64,000 nucleotides of DNA from Mangrovibacterium sp041596335. GTDB taxonomy: Bacteria > Bacteroidota > Bacteroidia > Bacteroidales > Prolixibacteraceae. Made by a program: the position numbers and the translations under genes. The notes beneath the pieces were generated by a model. It was not told the DNA's origin. It saw only the letters and a list, made by a program, of their open reading frames with translations, and did no database searches. The stretch spans positions 1 through 64,000 of the forward strand of contig NZ_JBFHIT010000005.1 in NCBI RefSeq assembly GCF_041596335.1, read 5' to 3'. Positions 17,401 through 25,337 of this stretch are shown piece by piece. Position 1 is the stretch's first letter, and each line of letters starts with the position of its first letter.

Positions 17401-17984
17401 GTTTGATTCCGGGAAGTGTGAGAAGAGTTGACGTGAGCGGGGATGATAAAATTACAACCGATGACTTGGTATACTACGGCGATGCTAATCCGCATTACAG
17501 TTTCGGAATTAACCTGGGAGCACGTTGGAAAAATTTCGATTTTAGTGCATTCTTCCAGGGTGTAGGCCAGCAACATATCGTGCGTGGTGGTACATTAGCA
17601 TATCCTTTCAGATCTTGGTGGATGGGACAGAACGAAACCTGGTTGAATAAAACCTGGACACCGGAAAATACCTCCTCAGAGCTGCCTATTGTAGGTTATA
17701 ACGGTTCACGGAAAACCTGGAACTATGCTGAAACCAACGATATTAACGTAGTGAATGCTTCTTACCTTCGCGCTAAGGTAATTACATTCGGATATACTTT
17801 CCCCAAAGCATGGATGTATAAAGCAGGAGTCGACAAACTTCGTTTATCAGTAACCGGAAATGATTTATTCTGTATTTCTAACGTAAAAGATGGTTTGGAT
17901 CCTGAACACGGCAAAGATGCCCACAATGGTGATGCGCTAAGTTTCCAATCGGCATTAATATTTAGTATACAAGCTACATTTTAA
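14475..17984 (+). CDS. SusC-family TonB-dependent outer-membrane transporter with STN domain
   Basis: A 1169-aa outer-membrane barrel that imports oligosaccharides using TonB-ExbBD energy. Order of parts: a long signal peptide (cleavage near SVYSQ, about residue 43), STN signalling domain (about 50-115), carboxypeptidase-D-like beta-sandwich (GKITDEDGQPLPGVT from about 138), SusC-type motif DEVVVVGYGTQ (about 215) leading into the plug (to about 340), then the beta-barrel ending in the aromatic C terminus QATF. The STN domain is expected to touch the FecR protein encoded just upstream, linking transport to gene activation. susD follows 25 bases later. The predicted ligand is an oligosaccharide from the fucose- and uronate-rich polymer addressed by the rest of the locus. 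Confidence 0.96.
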   Translation: MKKKLNLARYDSRHVRKLFLLMKLTTFFILVMTLHLSASVYSQQKQLSLDLNNVRIREVLNAIESQSNFKFLLQDERINIDQKISINVDQANIDAILDKIFAENSVDVTITDKDLIIIRPSNNQYSNTNNQQQQKVVKGKITDEDGQPLPGVTIVIKGTTTGTISDFDGNYSIANVPETATLVFSFVGMGAQEMPVAGKNSINAVMKADAIGVDEVVVVGYGTQSKATLTGAVTQVKGDDIMKGKSTSNAILAMQGEVNGVLVTRGNARPGNEEMDIKIRGDMSVNDISPVIIVDGLEIPEWQLSTINSNDIETYSVLKDGAAAIYGTKAAGGVILITTKNGQKGKLKVDYQSDYQMNFAYDLPIANFSDWAQIWYNAGTNDMIDYVDSKGVTNTAGFTGRFFTQDEFYSIANGTFPLAPESYYFAGLDHRFADIDMYDYCYGTTGSHRHNVSVSGGSDKATFRTSLGYSDERSTLTEAYDGAKKYNFSTKVTYELSDMISTEFNIGYDVRNIDEPTQGIGEGLQNPPMFPIYNQYGQYYGLWGNNIPAKLTEGGRTVTEQESIRLGGKIKLDLDKYLKGFSLQYQANITKRRSDKTARKTQVTLYDWDGNVYNVSPSADATSVEVDLDKVFFQNHVVQANYQRKFGAHNLGVMVGAVSELSDTENYNMYRSGMSSNNLDALNTGDASTQTNEGESSAVGQVSYISRINYDYNGIYLLEGSLRRDGSSRLDPDYRWKNFYAASAGVRLSEMNFLKDRIFDNLKLRFSYGEMGSTTGIGTYDYISTISTGAEYFGTTPALQNTAWVSSMTSTDRSWERVAKTNVAVDFAVLDSRLSGTLEYFYNQNKDMLISVTYPEVLGATAPKTNSGDFVNKGWEVELKWRDKIGEVDYNVGLSMWDSKGEVTRMEGAESITYGINSSAIEGKPLNAIYTYKTDGLLQNEDEVLAYYNEVGFADPSDITTLVSGTKLPSYVSANRLIPGSVRRVDVSGDDKITTDDLVYYGDANPHYSFGINLGARWKNFDFSAFFQGVGQQHIVRGGTLAYPFRSWWMGQNETWLNKTWTPENTSSELPIVGYNGSRKTWNYAETNDINVVNASYLRAKVITFGYTFPKAWMYKAGVDKLRLSVTGNDLFCISNVKDGLDPEHGKDAHNGDALSFQSALIFSIQATF

Positions 17985-18009
17985 TCGTTAACTCTAAAAA
18001 GTATATAAA

Positions 18010-19950
18010 ATGACTATAAATAAATATATTAAAGGATTTGGTTTTATGCTGTTCCTATCGGGATTTTTCCTGACGGGTTGCGAAGACTATTTGGATCAGG
18101 AACCACAGGATGAGGTGACAGAATCAGTTTATTTTCAAACTGCCGAACAATTTGAATATGCCTCAAACTATTTCTATAAACGTATTGCGTTTGAAGACGG
18201 AGATGAAACATCTGATTTGTCAAATAACCTCACCTACGATTGGGGCTACGGACAAGGAACCGTTTCTACGGCCGAAACCGATGACATTTGGGACAATAAT
18301 TATACTTATTTGCGCTATGTTAACCAATTGATTGAAAAGGCAGATGAGTACCCAGGCGAATATTCGGAAATTGAAGAATATGTAGGAGCCGCTTACTTTT
18401 TCAGAGCGTGGCATCACTGGAAACTTTTACGCCGATTTGGAGGTGTTCCGATTGTGACCCGTTCGCTGGATGTTAGTTCTGAAGAAGTTTGGGGGCCACG
18501 TAACAGCCGTTACGAAGTAGTTTCCCAGATGCTCGAGGACTTAGATGTAGCAATCAGTTATTTGCCATCGCAGAGTGCAATTGCCGATGCCGATTACGGG
18601 AAAGTATCCATAGAAGCGGCCCGGGCATTTAAAGCACGTGTGTGTCTTTTCGAAGCTACTTACGAAAAATATGCCGACTTGAGCTATTTGGATGGTGATG
18701 GTACAAATACCGGTGCTGGCTCTGCCAAGCCAGATGACTATCCAAGTATAACAGAAATGTTGACTGAGGCTAAATCGCAGGCATCAGCGGTAATGAATGC
18801 AGGGATTTTTGAACTGTGGGATCACCAAGATGATATGGGAGCCGCTTATGGCGATGAGTTTAGCGAAGATTACAATAAGGACCACTTGTTTTATCTTTTC
18901 AATTTGGAAGATGCCCAGTCGAACCCGGCAGGACTAACCAAAGCCAGCAACAAGGAGTTTATTTTCCAAACCATTTACGATTACACTTACGCCAAAATTA
19001 ACGAGAACCTGACTCACTCCAAGCCACATTGTCCTTCACGTAAGTTGATGGATATGTATTTGTGCAGCGATGGTCTTCCAGTGCAGCATTCTCCTTTGTT
19101 TCAGGGCTATAGCCTGATGGTTGATGAGTTTGAAAACCGCGACCTCCGTTTGGAAGGTTTGGTTACCGAGCCGTTGAAAGAATACTGGGGCTGGGGTGGC
19201 AGTACAAATGGTGGTGGTGCTCAATATGGCATTGCCTTCGACGATGCCGGTACCGGATATGATTACCGGTATGTGCCAAACCTGACTTCTCCGTCGAACA
19301 GTCGTAACCTGGGGTACCAAGGGCGAAAGTTCACAACCGAGCATATTTCCCGTGAAACAAAAGAAGAATCGTATAACTACCCACTAATTCGCTACGCAGA
19401 GGTCTTATTAATTTATGCTGAAGCGACCTGCGAATTGGGCAATGGTTCTATCTCTGATGCTGATTTAGCAAAATCGATCAACCTCATTCGGAAGCGTTCC
19501 GGTGTTGCTGATTTAACAAACAGCATCGTTACATCTTATAACGATCTAACGATGTTAGGTGAAATCCGTCGCGAACGTGCCATCGAATTATTCGGTGAAG
19601 ACTTCCGATTCGATGACCTTAAACGTTGGGGGATTGCCGTAGAAGAATTGGGTTTCAATATTTGTGTAACTTATATTCAGTACAACGGTACAAGCTGCGA
19701 ATTTGAAACAGCTGTCGATCCAAAATCGACCAGCGGTGCACTGATTTATGACGAAAGTGTTTGGACTTATGGTCTAACAACCGAAGAAGAAGTGCCTTCA
19801 ACTTATGCAGGTATTGCGAGTACTAAGCCTGGTGCTTTAATCATTTGTCCTGCTTCCGATCGAATGTTTAAAACCAAGCATTATTTGGATGCAATTCCAA
19901 CGGATGAAATTAACCTAAACCCGGAATTACTCCAAAACCCGGGTTGGTAA
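18010..19950 (+). CDS. SusD/RagB-family glycan-binding lipoprotein
   Basis: A 646-aa surface lipoprotein that caps SusC and captures glycans. The lipobox is FFLTGC (Cys24) followed by the acidic EDYLDQEPQDEVTE typical of SusD, where acidic residues after Cys act as the surface-export signal. The N-terminal TPR-like helices carry AAYFFRAWHHWKLLRRFGGVP (split here: AAYFFRAWHHWK then LLRRFGGVP, about 122-142), the strongest SusD signature, and IRRERAIELFGEDFRFDDLK-type sequence lies near residue 517 (EIRRERAIELFGE). It is longer than SusD itself (551 aa), as is common for complex-glycan PULs. It is co-transcribed with susC and ends at a terminator. Confidence 0.95.
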   Translation: MTINKYIKGFGFMLFLSGFFLTGCEDYLDQEPQDEVTESVYFQTAEQFEYASNYFYKRIAFEDGDETSDLSNNLTYDWGYGQGTVSTAETDDIWDNNYTYLRYVNQLIEKADEYPGEYSEIEEYVGAAYFFRAWHHWKLLRRFGGVPIVTRSLDVSSEEVWGPRNSRYEVVSQMLEDLDVAISYLPSQSAIADADYGKVSIEAARAFKARVCLFEATYEKYADLSYLDGDGTNTGAGSAKPDDYPSITEMLTEAKSQASAVMNAGIFELWDHQDDMGAAYGDEFSEDYNKDHLFYLFNLEDAQSNPAGLTKASNKEFIFQTIYDYTYAKINENLTHSKPHCPSRKLMDMYLCSDGLPVQHSPLFQGYSLMVDEFENRDLRLEGLVTEPLKEYWGWGGSTNGGGAQYGIAFDDAGTGYDYRYVPNLTSPSNSRNLGYQGRKFTTEHISRETKEESYNYPLIRYAEVLLIYAEATCELGNGSISDADLAKSINLIRKRSGVADLTNSIVTSYNDLTMLGEIRRERAIELFGEDFRFDDLKRWGIAVEELGFNICVTYIQYNGTSCEFETAVDPKSTSGALIYDESVWTYGLTTEEEVPSTYAGIASTKPGALIICPASDRMFKTKHYLDAIPTDEINLNPELLQNPGW

Positions 19951-19978
19951 AACCATATACATAGCTATCGACAACATT

Positions 19979-20016
19979 CAGCCGACAGTCAACTCAATTG
20001 TTGCTGTCGGCTGTTT
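19979..20016 (+). terminator. Terminator after susD
   Basis: The stem CAGCCGACAG / CTGTCGGCTG (10 bp, perfect) is followed by TTTGCTTT, a modest T-rich tail. It lies 28 bases past the susD stop and splits susCD from the enzyme genes, so these may have their own promoter or depend on readthrough. Confidence 0.7.
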
Positions 20017-20122
20017 GCTTTAGCACATCTTTGTCGCTACCCGCTATGCCTGTTCACGAATTCACCGAATTCTGTTCAATTTCAACTGTATTTTAATGTT
20101 CCCGTTGGAATAGTCGTTTTGA

Positions 20123-20231
20123 AGTGCCAAATAATTATGGGACTAATGTTTTGGCAACATATTTCCGTTTAAAATGGATTAGGTAGTTGTTTGTCAGTTA
20201 TCTAGCCATATCGCGGTAAGTAGTGCCAAAT
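20123..20231. repeat. Direct repeat AGTGCCAAAT upstream of the enzyme genes
   Basis: AGTGCCAAAT occurs at 20123-20132 and again at 20222-20231, each followed a few bases later by TATGG. They are 99 bases apart in the 378-base gap before the GH88 gene. The spacing and position suggest possible operator copies. No full promoter consensus is seen in this gap: the closest is TAATTTG near 20300, one base short. Nothing else was recognised in 20021-20398. Confidence 0.35.
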
Positions 20232-20398
20232 TGCAATATGGAACTTTTCGGTGCGTGTGTTGCTGTCGAATTCTGGCCGGATAGCCTTAAGTTTACAGTA
20301 ATTTGAAAGACGACGGAAGTGCAGATTTGTCGTATGGCTAATGGTGGTGTTCTGCACCCAATAAACGAACGCAAAAAAATCAAAAAAAATTAACCAAG

Positions 20399-21613
20399 AT
20401 GAAGATTTTAAACCCATTCGCAATCGTACTGTTATTTAGTGCTCTTGCTTTTTCTTGCACACAACGAATGGATGAACCGGAACAAGTTGAGACGGAGAAA
20501 ATGTTGGGTTACTGTGTCGAAAAAGTGCAAAAAACGGTCGTCAATTTATCACCTAATGATAGTTTGCCTCGCAACATTTACCCGGGACAAACACAATGGA
20601 ACAAAGTAGGAATTCATGACTGGACTAGCGGATTCTGGCCGGGCATATTGTGGTATGCATACGAAGCCTCCGGCGATTCTGCCATTCTTGAGGCAGCTCA
20701 AAATTTTACGGCCCCGCTAAAGGGAGTGCTTGATGTTGCTGTTTCCGATCACGATTTAGGTTTCCAGCTGTACAATAGCTTCGGTAATGGATTCCGGTTG
20801 GTCGATGACTCAACCTATCATTACGCTGTACTCACCGCTGCCGATTCGTTGGCTACGCTGTATAACCCCAAAGTTGGAACAACGCTTTCGTGGCCATCGC
20901 AGGTTAAGAAAATGAACTGGCCTCACAACACGATTATTGATAATATGATCAACCTGGAACTGTTGTTTTATGCAGCCAAAAACGGAGGTGATCAGCATTT
21001 GTACGATATCGCTGTAAAGCATGCCGAAACATCAATGCATACGTTGATTCGTCCGGACTACACCATTTACCATGTGGCGGTATTCGATACCGTTGACGGA
21101 CAGTTTATAAAAGGAGTTACCCATCAGGGATATGCCGACGATTCAATGTGGGCACGCGGACAAGGTTGGGGAATTTATGGCTACACCATGTGCTACCGGG
21201 AAACCGGCAAACTTGAATTTTTGGAAACCGCTCAAAAACTGGCGGACGTTTTTCTTGAACGTCTTCCGGAAGACGGTATTCCGTATTGGGATTTCGATGA
21301 TCCTTCCATTCCGGATGCCCCCAAGGACGCTTCTGCTGCTTGCGTGGCCGCATCGGCTATGTTGGAGCTTTCCGAATTTATGACCGATGAAACGGTTAAG
21401 TTGAAGTATAGAAACGCGGCCGTTTCGCTTCTGGCAAAACTTTCAAGCCCCGAATATTTAAGTGGAGATACCAATCAGGCGTTCCTGTTGCACTCAACCG
21501 GACATAAACCAAAAGGTTCAGAGATCGACGCTTCAATTATTTATGCCGATTACTATTATCTGGAAGCTTTGTTGCGATTGTCGAAAATTGAGAGAGGCAT
21601 TAAGTTATACTAA
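20399..21613 (+). CDS. GH88-family unsaturated glucuronyl/uronyl hydrolase
   Basis: A 404-aa enzyme that hydrates and so removes the 4,5-unsaturated uronic acid left at the non-reducing end by polysaccharide lyases. Lipoprotein signal with Cys20 (LAFSC). Family motifs: HDWTSGFWPGILW (about 75), SDHDLGF with Asp119 and IIDNMINLELL with Asp181, which match the two catalytic Asp positions of GH88, then ADDSMWARGQGWGIYG (about 245) and DASAACVAASAMLELS (about 309). The length fits GH88. Its presence means the locus expects lyase products, consistent with the large lyase at 49.1 kb and the alginate-lyase-family gene at the right edge. GH105 is a less likely alternative. Confidence 0.88.
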   Translation: MKILNPFAIVLLFSALAFSCTQRMDEPEQVETEKMLGYCVEKVQKTVVNLSPNDSLPRNIYPGQTQWNKVGIHDWTSGFWPGILWYAYEASGDSAILEAAQNFTAPLKGVLDVAVSDHDLGFQLYNSFGNGFRLVDDSTYHYAVLTAADSLATLYNPKVGTTLSWPSQVKKMNWPHNTIIDNMINLELLFYAAKNGGDQHLYDIAVKHAETSMHTLIRPDYTIYHVAVFDTVDGQFIKGVTHQGYADDSMWARGQGWGIYGYTMCYRETGKLEFLETAQKLADVFLERLPEDGIPYWDFDDPSIPDAPKDASAACVAASAMLELSEFMTDETVKLKYRNAAVSLLAKLSSPEYLSGDTNQAFLLHSTGHKPKGSEIDASIIYADYYYLEALLRLSKIERGIKLY

Positions 21614-21653
21614 ACCAACCAACTAGACCAATTAAACTAACAACCCTAAACGA

Positions 21654-22835
21654 ATGAGTGAGATGAAAAATAACAATACCATTTCAAAAATTCTCCCCGT
21701 CCTGTTCGGATTTTTTGTCATGGGATTTTGCGATGTTGTCGGAATTACCTCTGCACATGTGAAGGAGGATTTACTTGGCGCGTATAGCCCCGGATTCAGG
21801 GATACGCTCTCGAACATGATTCCGGTAGCGCTGTTTTCAATGTTTCTTATTTTTTCCATCCCAACCGGGATTTTAATGAACCGCATCGGGCGTAAAAAAA
21901 CCGTGCTTTTAAGCAATGCCATTACAATTGTGGCGATGTTTATTCCGCTTATTGAGTATACTTTTTTTATGTCGCTCATGGCTTTCGCATTGCTCGGCGT
22001 GGCCAATACCATCCTCCAGGTTTCGCTTAACCCTTTGTTGCAGAATGTGGTGCGTGGCGACCGGTTAACCAGTAGTTTAACTGCCGGGCAATTTGTAAAG
22101 GCGATTTCGTCATTCTCGGCTCCGTTTATTGCTGCTTTTGCGGCAAGTCAGCTGGATAATTGGCAGTACATTTTCCCGATTTATGCGGTTATTACACTGC
22201 TGTCAACCGTTTGGTTGATGTTTACACCAATCGAGGAAGCTCCGGTTGAGGGCAAAGCCAGTTCGTTTGGAAGTGTGCTGGCAATTTTAAAGGACAAAAC
22301 AATTTTCCTGATGTTTCTCGGTATTTTGTTTGTGGTCGGCGTTGACGTTGGCGTCAATACGGCTGCTTCAAAAATATTAATGGAGCGTTGCGGATTGTCC
22401 TCAATTGATGCCGGTTACGGGCCAAGTGTTTATTTCGCGTTCCGGACACTCGGAGCCTTTTTAGGTGCTTTCTTCCTGGCGAAATTTGCTTCTTCCAATT
22501 TTTTCAAACTAAATATTGTTGTAGCGGTTTTGGCTTTGGTAGCCCTAATTTTTGTTGGCGATAAAATAGCGGTATTCGCTATTTACGGCATTATTGGTTT
22601 TACCATTGCCAATGTGTTCCCGATTATTTTCGGAATGGCGATCCAATCGCGGCCGGATAAAGCCAACGAAATCTCCGGCTTAATGATTACCGGTGTATTC
22701 GGTGGTGCAGTCATTCCGTTCTTTATGGGAATTCTCTCCGATTTGATGGGCTCGCAGGTTGGCTCCGTTCTCGTCATATTGGCCGGAGCAATCTATCTCA
22801 CATTTTTAGCCTTTTCACCTAAACCGACCAGCTAA
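21654..22835 (+). CDS. MFS sugar transporter, FucP-like (fucose/hexose:H+ symporter type)
   Basis: A 393-aa inner-membrane carrier with about 12 hydrophobic segments. The loop 2-3 signature is TGILMNRIGRKKTVLL (about 61) and a QVSLNPLLQNVV segment (about 114) resembles the Asn-Pro-rich helix of the FHS family that includes the L-fucose permease FucP. It most likely brings the released monosaccharide (L-fucose, L-galactose or a uronate) into the cytoplasm. The gene sits between GH88 and the beta-helix gene with about 40-base gaps, so it is part of the operon. Substrate choice from sequence alone is uncertain. Confidence 0.82.
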   Translation: MSEMKNNNTISKILPVLFGFFVMGFCDVVGITSAHVKEDLLGAYSPGFRDTLSNMIPVALFSMFLIFSIPTGILMNRIGRKKTVLLSNAITIVAMFIPLIEYTFFMSLMAFALLGVANTILQVSLNPLLQNVVRGDRLTSSLTAGQFVKAISSFSAPFIAAFAASQLDNWQYIFPIYAVITLLSTVWLMFTPIEEAPVEGKASSFGSVLAILKDKTIFLMFLGILFVVGVDVGVNTAASKILMERCGLSSIDAGYGPSVYFAFRTLGAFLGAFFLAKFASSNFFKLNIVVAVLALVALIFVGDKIAVFAIYGIIGFTIANVFPIIFGMAIQSRPDKANEISGLMITGVFGGAVIPFFMGILSDLMGSQVGSVLVILAGAIYLTFLAFSPKPTS

Positions 22836-22876
22836 ATAATATGGCCTAACGAACCAATAAAACCAATTAAACCGAA

Positions 22877-25231
22877 ATGAAAATCATTGCAAATCTACTA
22901 ATCATAGTCGCCTTTGTTGCCTGTCAAAGCTGCCACAAACCAGTTGAAATTACGGTGAATGAATCCGGAGAAAGCGGAGAAGAGTTGACGTTCAAATCCA
23001 TAAACGAGGCCATTGAAAAGGCCTATGAAATACGAGCTGAAAACGGCGAGGCCGAAATTCGAGTCAACATTCTTCCCGGAACGTATTATTTGTCGTCTCC
23101 GCTGATTATTACACCACAACTGAATGGATTGGAGATTGTTGGAGCCGGTAGATCAACCGTAAACTTAAAAGGTTCGGTTCCTTTAGACTTGAGTTGGGAA
23201 AAACAGGGTGAAAATATTTTTGTAGCCGAAGTGACTGAAGGGCTTCGGTTCGACCAACTGATTGTTGACGGGCAAGCCCAACTATTGGCCCGTTACCCTA
23301 ATTATAACGAAGATGGTGGATTTTGGCAGGGATACGCTGCCGATGCCATCTCAAAAGAACGAATAGCCGGCTGGGCAAAACCCGAAGGGGCTATCTTTCA
23401 TGCCATGCATAGCGGCAAATGGGGTGGCTTTCATTTTAAGATAACCGGCATCGACGAAGCAGGAGACGCCATTCTTGAAGGTGGAACACAAAACAACCGA
23501 GGTTCGCGTCCTCATCCCGAATACCGAATGGTTGAAAACGTATTTGAGGAGCTGGATAGTCCGGGCGAGTGGTATTTCGATGCCGCGGAAAGCAAACTTT
23601 ATTTTTGGCCTGCTGCCGTTACTGATATTGCCAACGCGAAGTGCGAACTCGTAGTTTTGAAAAGTTTGATTGAACTGAAAGGAACTGAACAGTCGCCGGT
23701 GCAAGATATCACCATCGAAGGAATAAAATTTGAGCACACCCGGCGTACATTGTTCGAAACCTACGAGCCTTTGCTGCGAAGCGACTGGACAATTTACCGC
23801 GGGGCCGCGCTTTATATTGAAGGTGCCGAAAACTGTGCGGTAACCAATTGCGAGTTTACCAACCTTGGCGGGAATGTAATTTTCCTCAGTCGTTACAATC
23901 GTACTATTCAAATTGCCGGAAACCACATTCACGATTGTGGAGCCAGTGCCATTTCTTTTGTGGGCGACGCTTCGGCTGTCCGTTCTCCATCGTTTAATTA
24001 TGGACAGTTCGTTCCGTTGAACGAGATGGACACGGTTGCCGGCCCTCAAAATAATCTTTACCCAAAAAATTGTATTGCCGACGATAATCTGATTTACCGA
24101 ATTGGAAGAATAGAAAAACAATCGGCCGGAGTGCAAATCTCGATGGCAATGGATATTACCGTTAGCCATAACAGTATTTACGATGTCCCTCGTGCCGGAA
24201 TTAACATCGGCGACGGAACCTGGGGCGGGCACACCCTGGAATTCAACGATGTGTTCAACACCGTCTTGGAAACCGGCGATCACGGCTCGTTCAACTCATG
24301 GGGACGCGATCGTTTCTGGCATCCAAAGCGTAACCAAATGGATGAAATGACCATGGCCAATCCGCAAATGCCACTTTGGGATGCCATTCATACCACAACA
24401 ATTAGAAACAATCGCTTTCGTTGCGACCATGGGTGGGACATCGACCTCGACGACGGTTCGACGAACTATCACATCTATAATAATTTGTGTCTGAATGGCG
24501 GGATTAAGCTGCGCGAAGGTTTTTACCGGCTTGTTGAGAACAACATCACGGTGAATAACACCCTGCATCCGCACGTTTGGTTCGCCAACTGCGACGATAT
24601 TTTCCGTTACAACATAGTGAGCGATTCCTACAAAGATGTAAATGTGTTGAGTTGGGGAAAAGAAATGGATTACAATCTGTTTCCCGATGAAGAGTCGTTG
24701 ATGAAAGCGCAGATTTATAATATTGATGCCAACAGTTCGTTTGGCGATCCTATGTTTAATAAGCCTGAAACACTTGATTTCAGTGTAAAAGAAAACTCAC
24801 CTGCCTTGAAAGTCGGATTTAAAAATTTCCCGATGGACGAGTTTGGGGTTGTTAGTCACGAACTAAAGCAAATGGCGAAAACACCGGACGTTCCTATCCT
24901 GAAAAGTGCAGAAGAACGAAAGGGAAATCAGAGCCCTGTTGTATCGTGGTTGCGCAACGAAATTAAAAGCGTCGACTCGCAGGAAGAGCAATCGGCTTAT
25001 GGGCTAAATACGGCTGAAGGGGTGATCATACTGAAGATGTGGAGTGGCAGCCTGGCTTTTGAAGGCGATGGACTTAAAAGTAAGGATGTCGTTCTTTCCG
25101 TTCAAGGCGAAAAAGTTAAAAATGTGAAGGAGTTCTTCGGAGCATTAAAGAAATACAATTTCACCGAAACTGTAAAAATGGTGGTCATGAGAGATCAAAC
25201 AGAAAAGGAATTAACGATAAAGGTAAATTGA
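22877..25231 (+). CDS. Right-handed beta-helix glycosidase, GH141-like, with C-terminal PDZ domain
   Basis: A 784-aa lipoprotein (lipobox VACQSC region, Cys near 17-20). The N-terminal part sets up the helix (INEAIEKAYEIRAENGE, then VNILPGTYYLSSPL). Many parallel beta-helix coils follow, with IAGNHIHDCGASAISF near 353 and the conserved run ETGDHGSFNSWGRDRFW at about 463-479, which I associate with GH141-type proteins (one characterised member is an alpha-L-fucosidase acting on RG-II). Residues about 711-784 form a PDZ-like domain (GLKSKDVVLSVQGEKV). The PDZ tail may tether it to other proteins or to its own helix. The family call is from memory of motifs, so a different beta-helix GH/PL family remains possible. 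Confidence 0.68.
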   Translation: MKIIANLLIIVAFVACQSCHKPVEITVNESGESGEELTFKSINEAIEKAYEIRAENGEAEIRVNILPGTYYLSSPLIITPQLNGLEIVGAGRSTVNLKGSVPLDLSWEKQGENIFVAEVTEGLRFDQLIVDGQAQLLARYPNYNEDGGFWQGYAADAISKERIAGWAKPEGAIFHAMHSGKWGGFHFKITGIDEAGDAILEGGTQNNRGSRPHPEYRMVENVFEELDSPGEWYFDAAESKLYFWPAAVTDIANAKCELVVLKSLIELKGTEQSPVQDITIEGIKFEHTRRTLFETYEPLLRSDWTIYRGAALYIEGAENCAVTNCEFTNLGGNVIFLSRYNRTIQIAGNHIHDCGASAISFVGDASAVRSPSFNYGQFVPLNEMDTVAGPQNNLYPKNCIADDNLIYRIGRIEKQSAGVQISMAMDITVSHNSIYDVPRAGINIGDGTWGGHTLEFNDVFNTVLETGDHGSFNSWGRDRFWHPKRNQMDEMTMANPQMPLWDAIHTTTIRNNRFRCDHGWDIDLDDGSTNYHIYNNLCLNGGIKLREGFYRLVENNITVNNTLHPHVWFANCDDIFRYNIVSDSYKDVNVLSWGKEMDYNLFPDEESLMKAQIYNIDANSSFGDPMFNKPETLDFSVKENSPALKVGFKNFPMDEFGVVSHELKQMAKTPDVPILKSAEERKGNQSPVVSWLRNEIKSVDSQEEQSAYGLNTAEGVIILKMWSGSLAFEGDGLKSKDVVLSVQGEKVKNVKEFFGALKKYNFTETVKMVVMRDQTEKELTIKVN

Positions 25232-25249
25232 TGATATTTTGAAGCGTTT

Positions 25250-25282
25250 CCTCCTTCATCGCATTTCGCTCAGAATGACACG
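25250..25282. repeat. Dispersed repeat-like sequence (TTCGCTCAGAATGACA type)
   Basis: The gap between the beta-helix and FAD oxidoreductase genes contains CGCATTTCGCTCAGAATGAC, the reverse complement of the GTCATTCTGAGCGAA sequence that I recognise as a common intergenic repeat in many bacterial genomes. Only one copy is in this window. It probably has no coding role, but it may mark a past recombination junction within the operon. Confidence 0.4.
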
Positions 25283-25337
25283 AGGTGTGTTGTAAAGACT
25301 GATGGGAGGGATAAGCATCAATAAACCACATAAATAA

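Noticed and set aside
23351..24283. 310-aa open frame on the minus strand inside the GH141-like gene
   Set aside because: It is a shadow of the plus-strand coding sequence; the plus frame has domain motifs and a signal, while the minus frame has neither.
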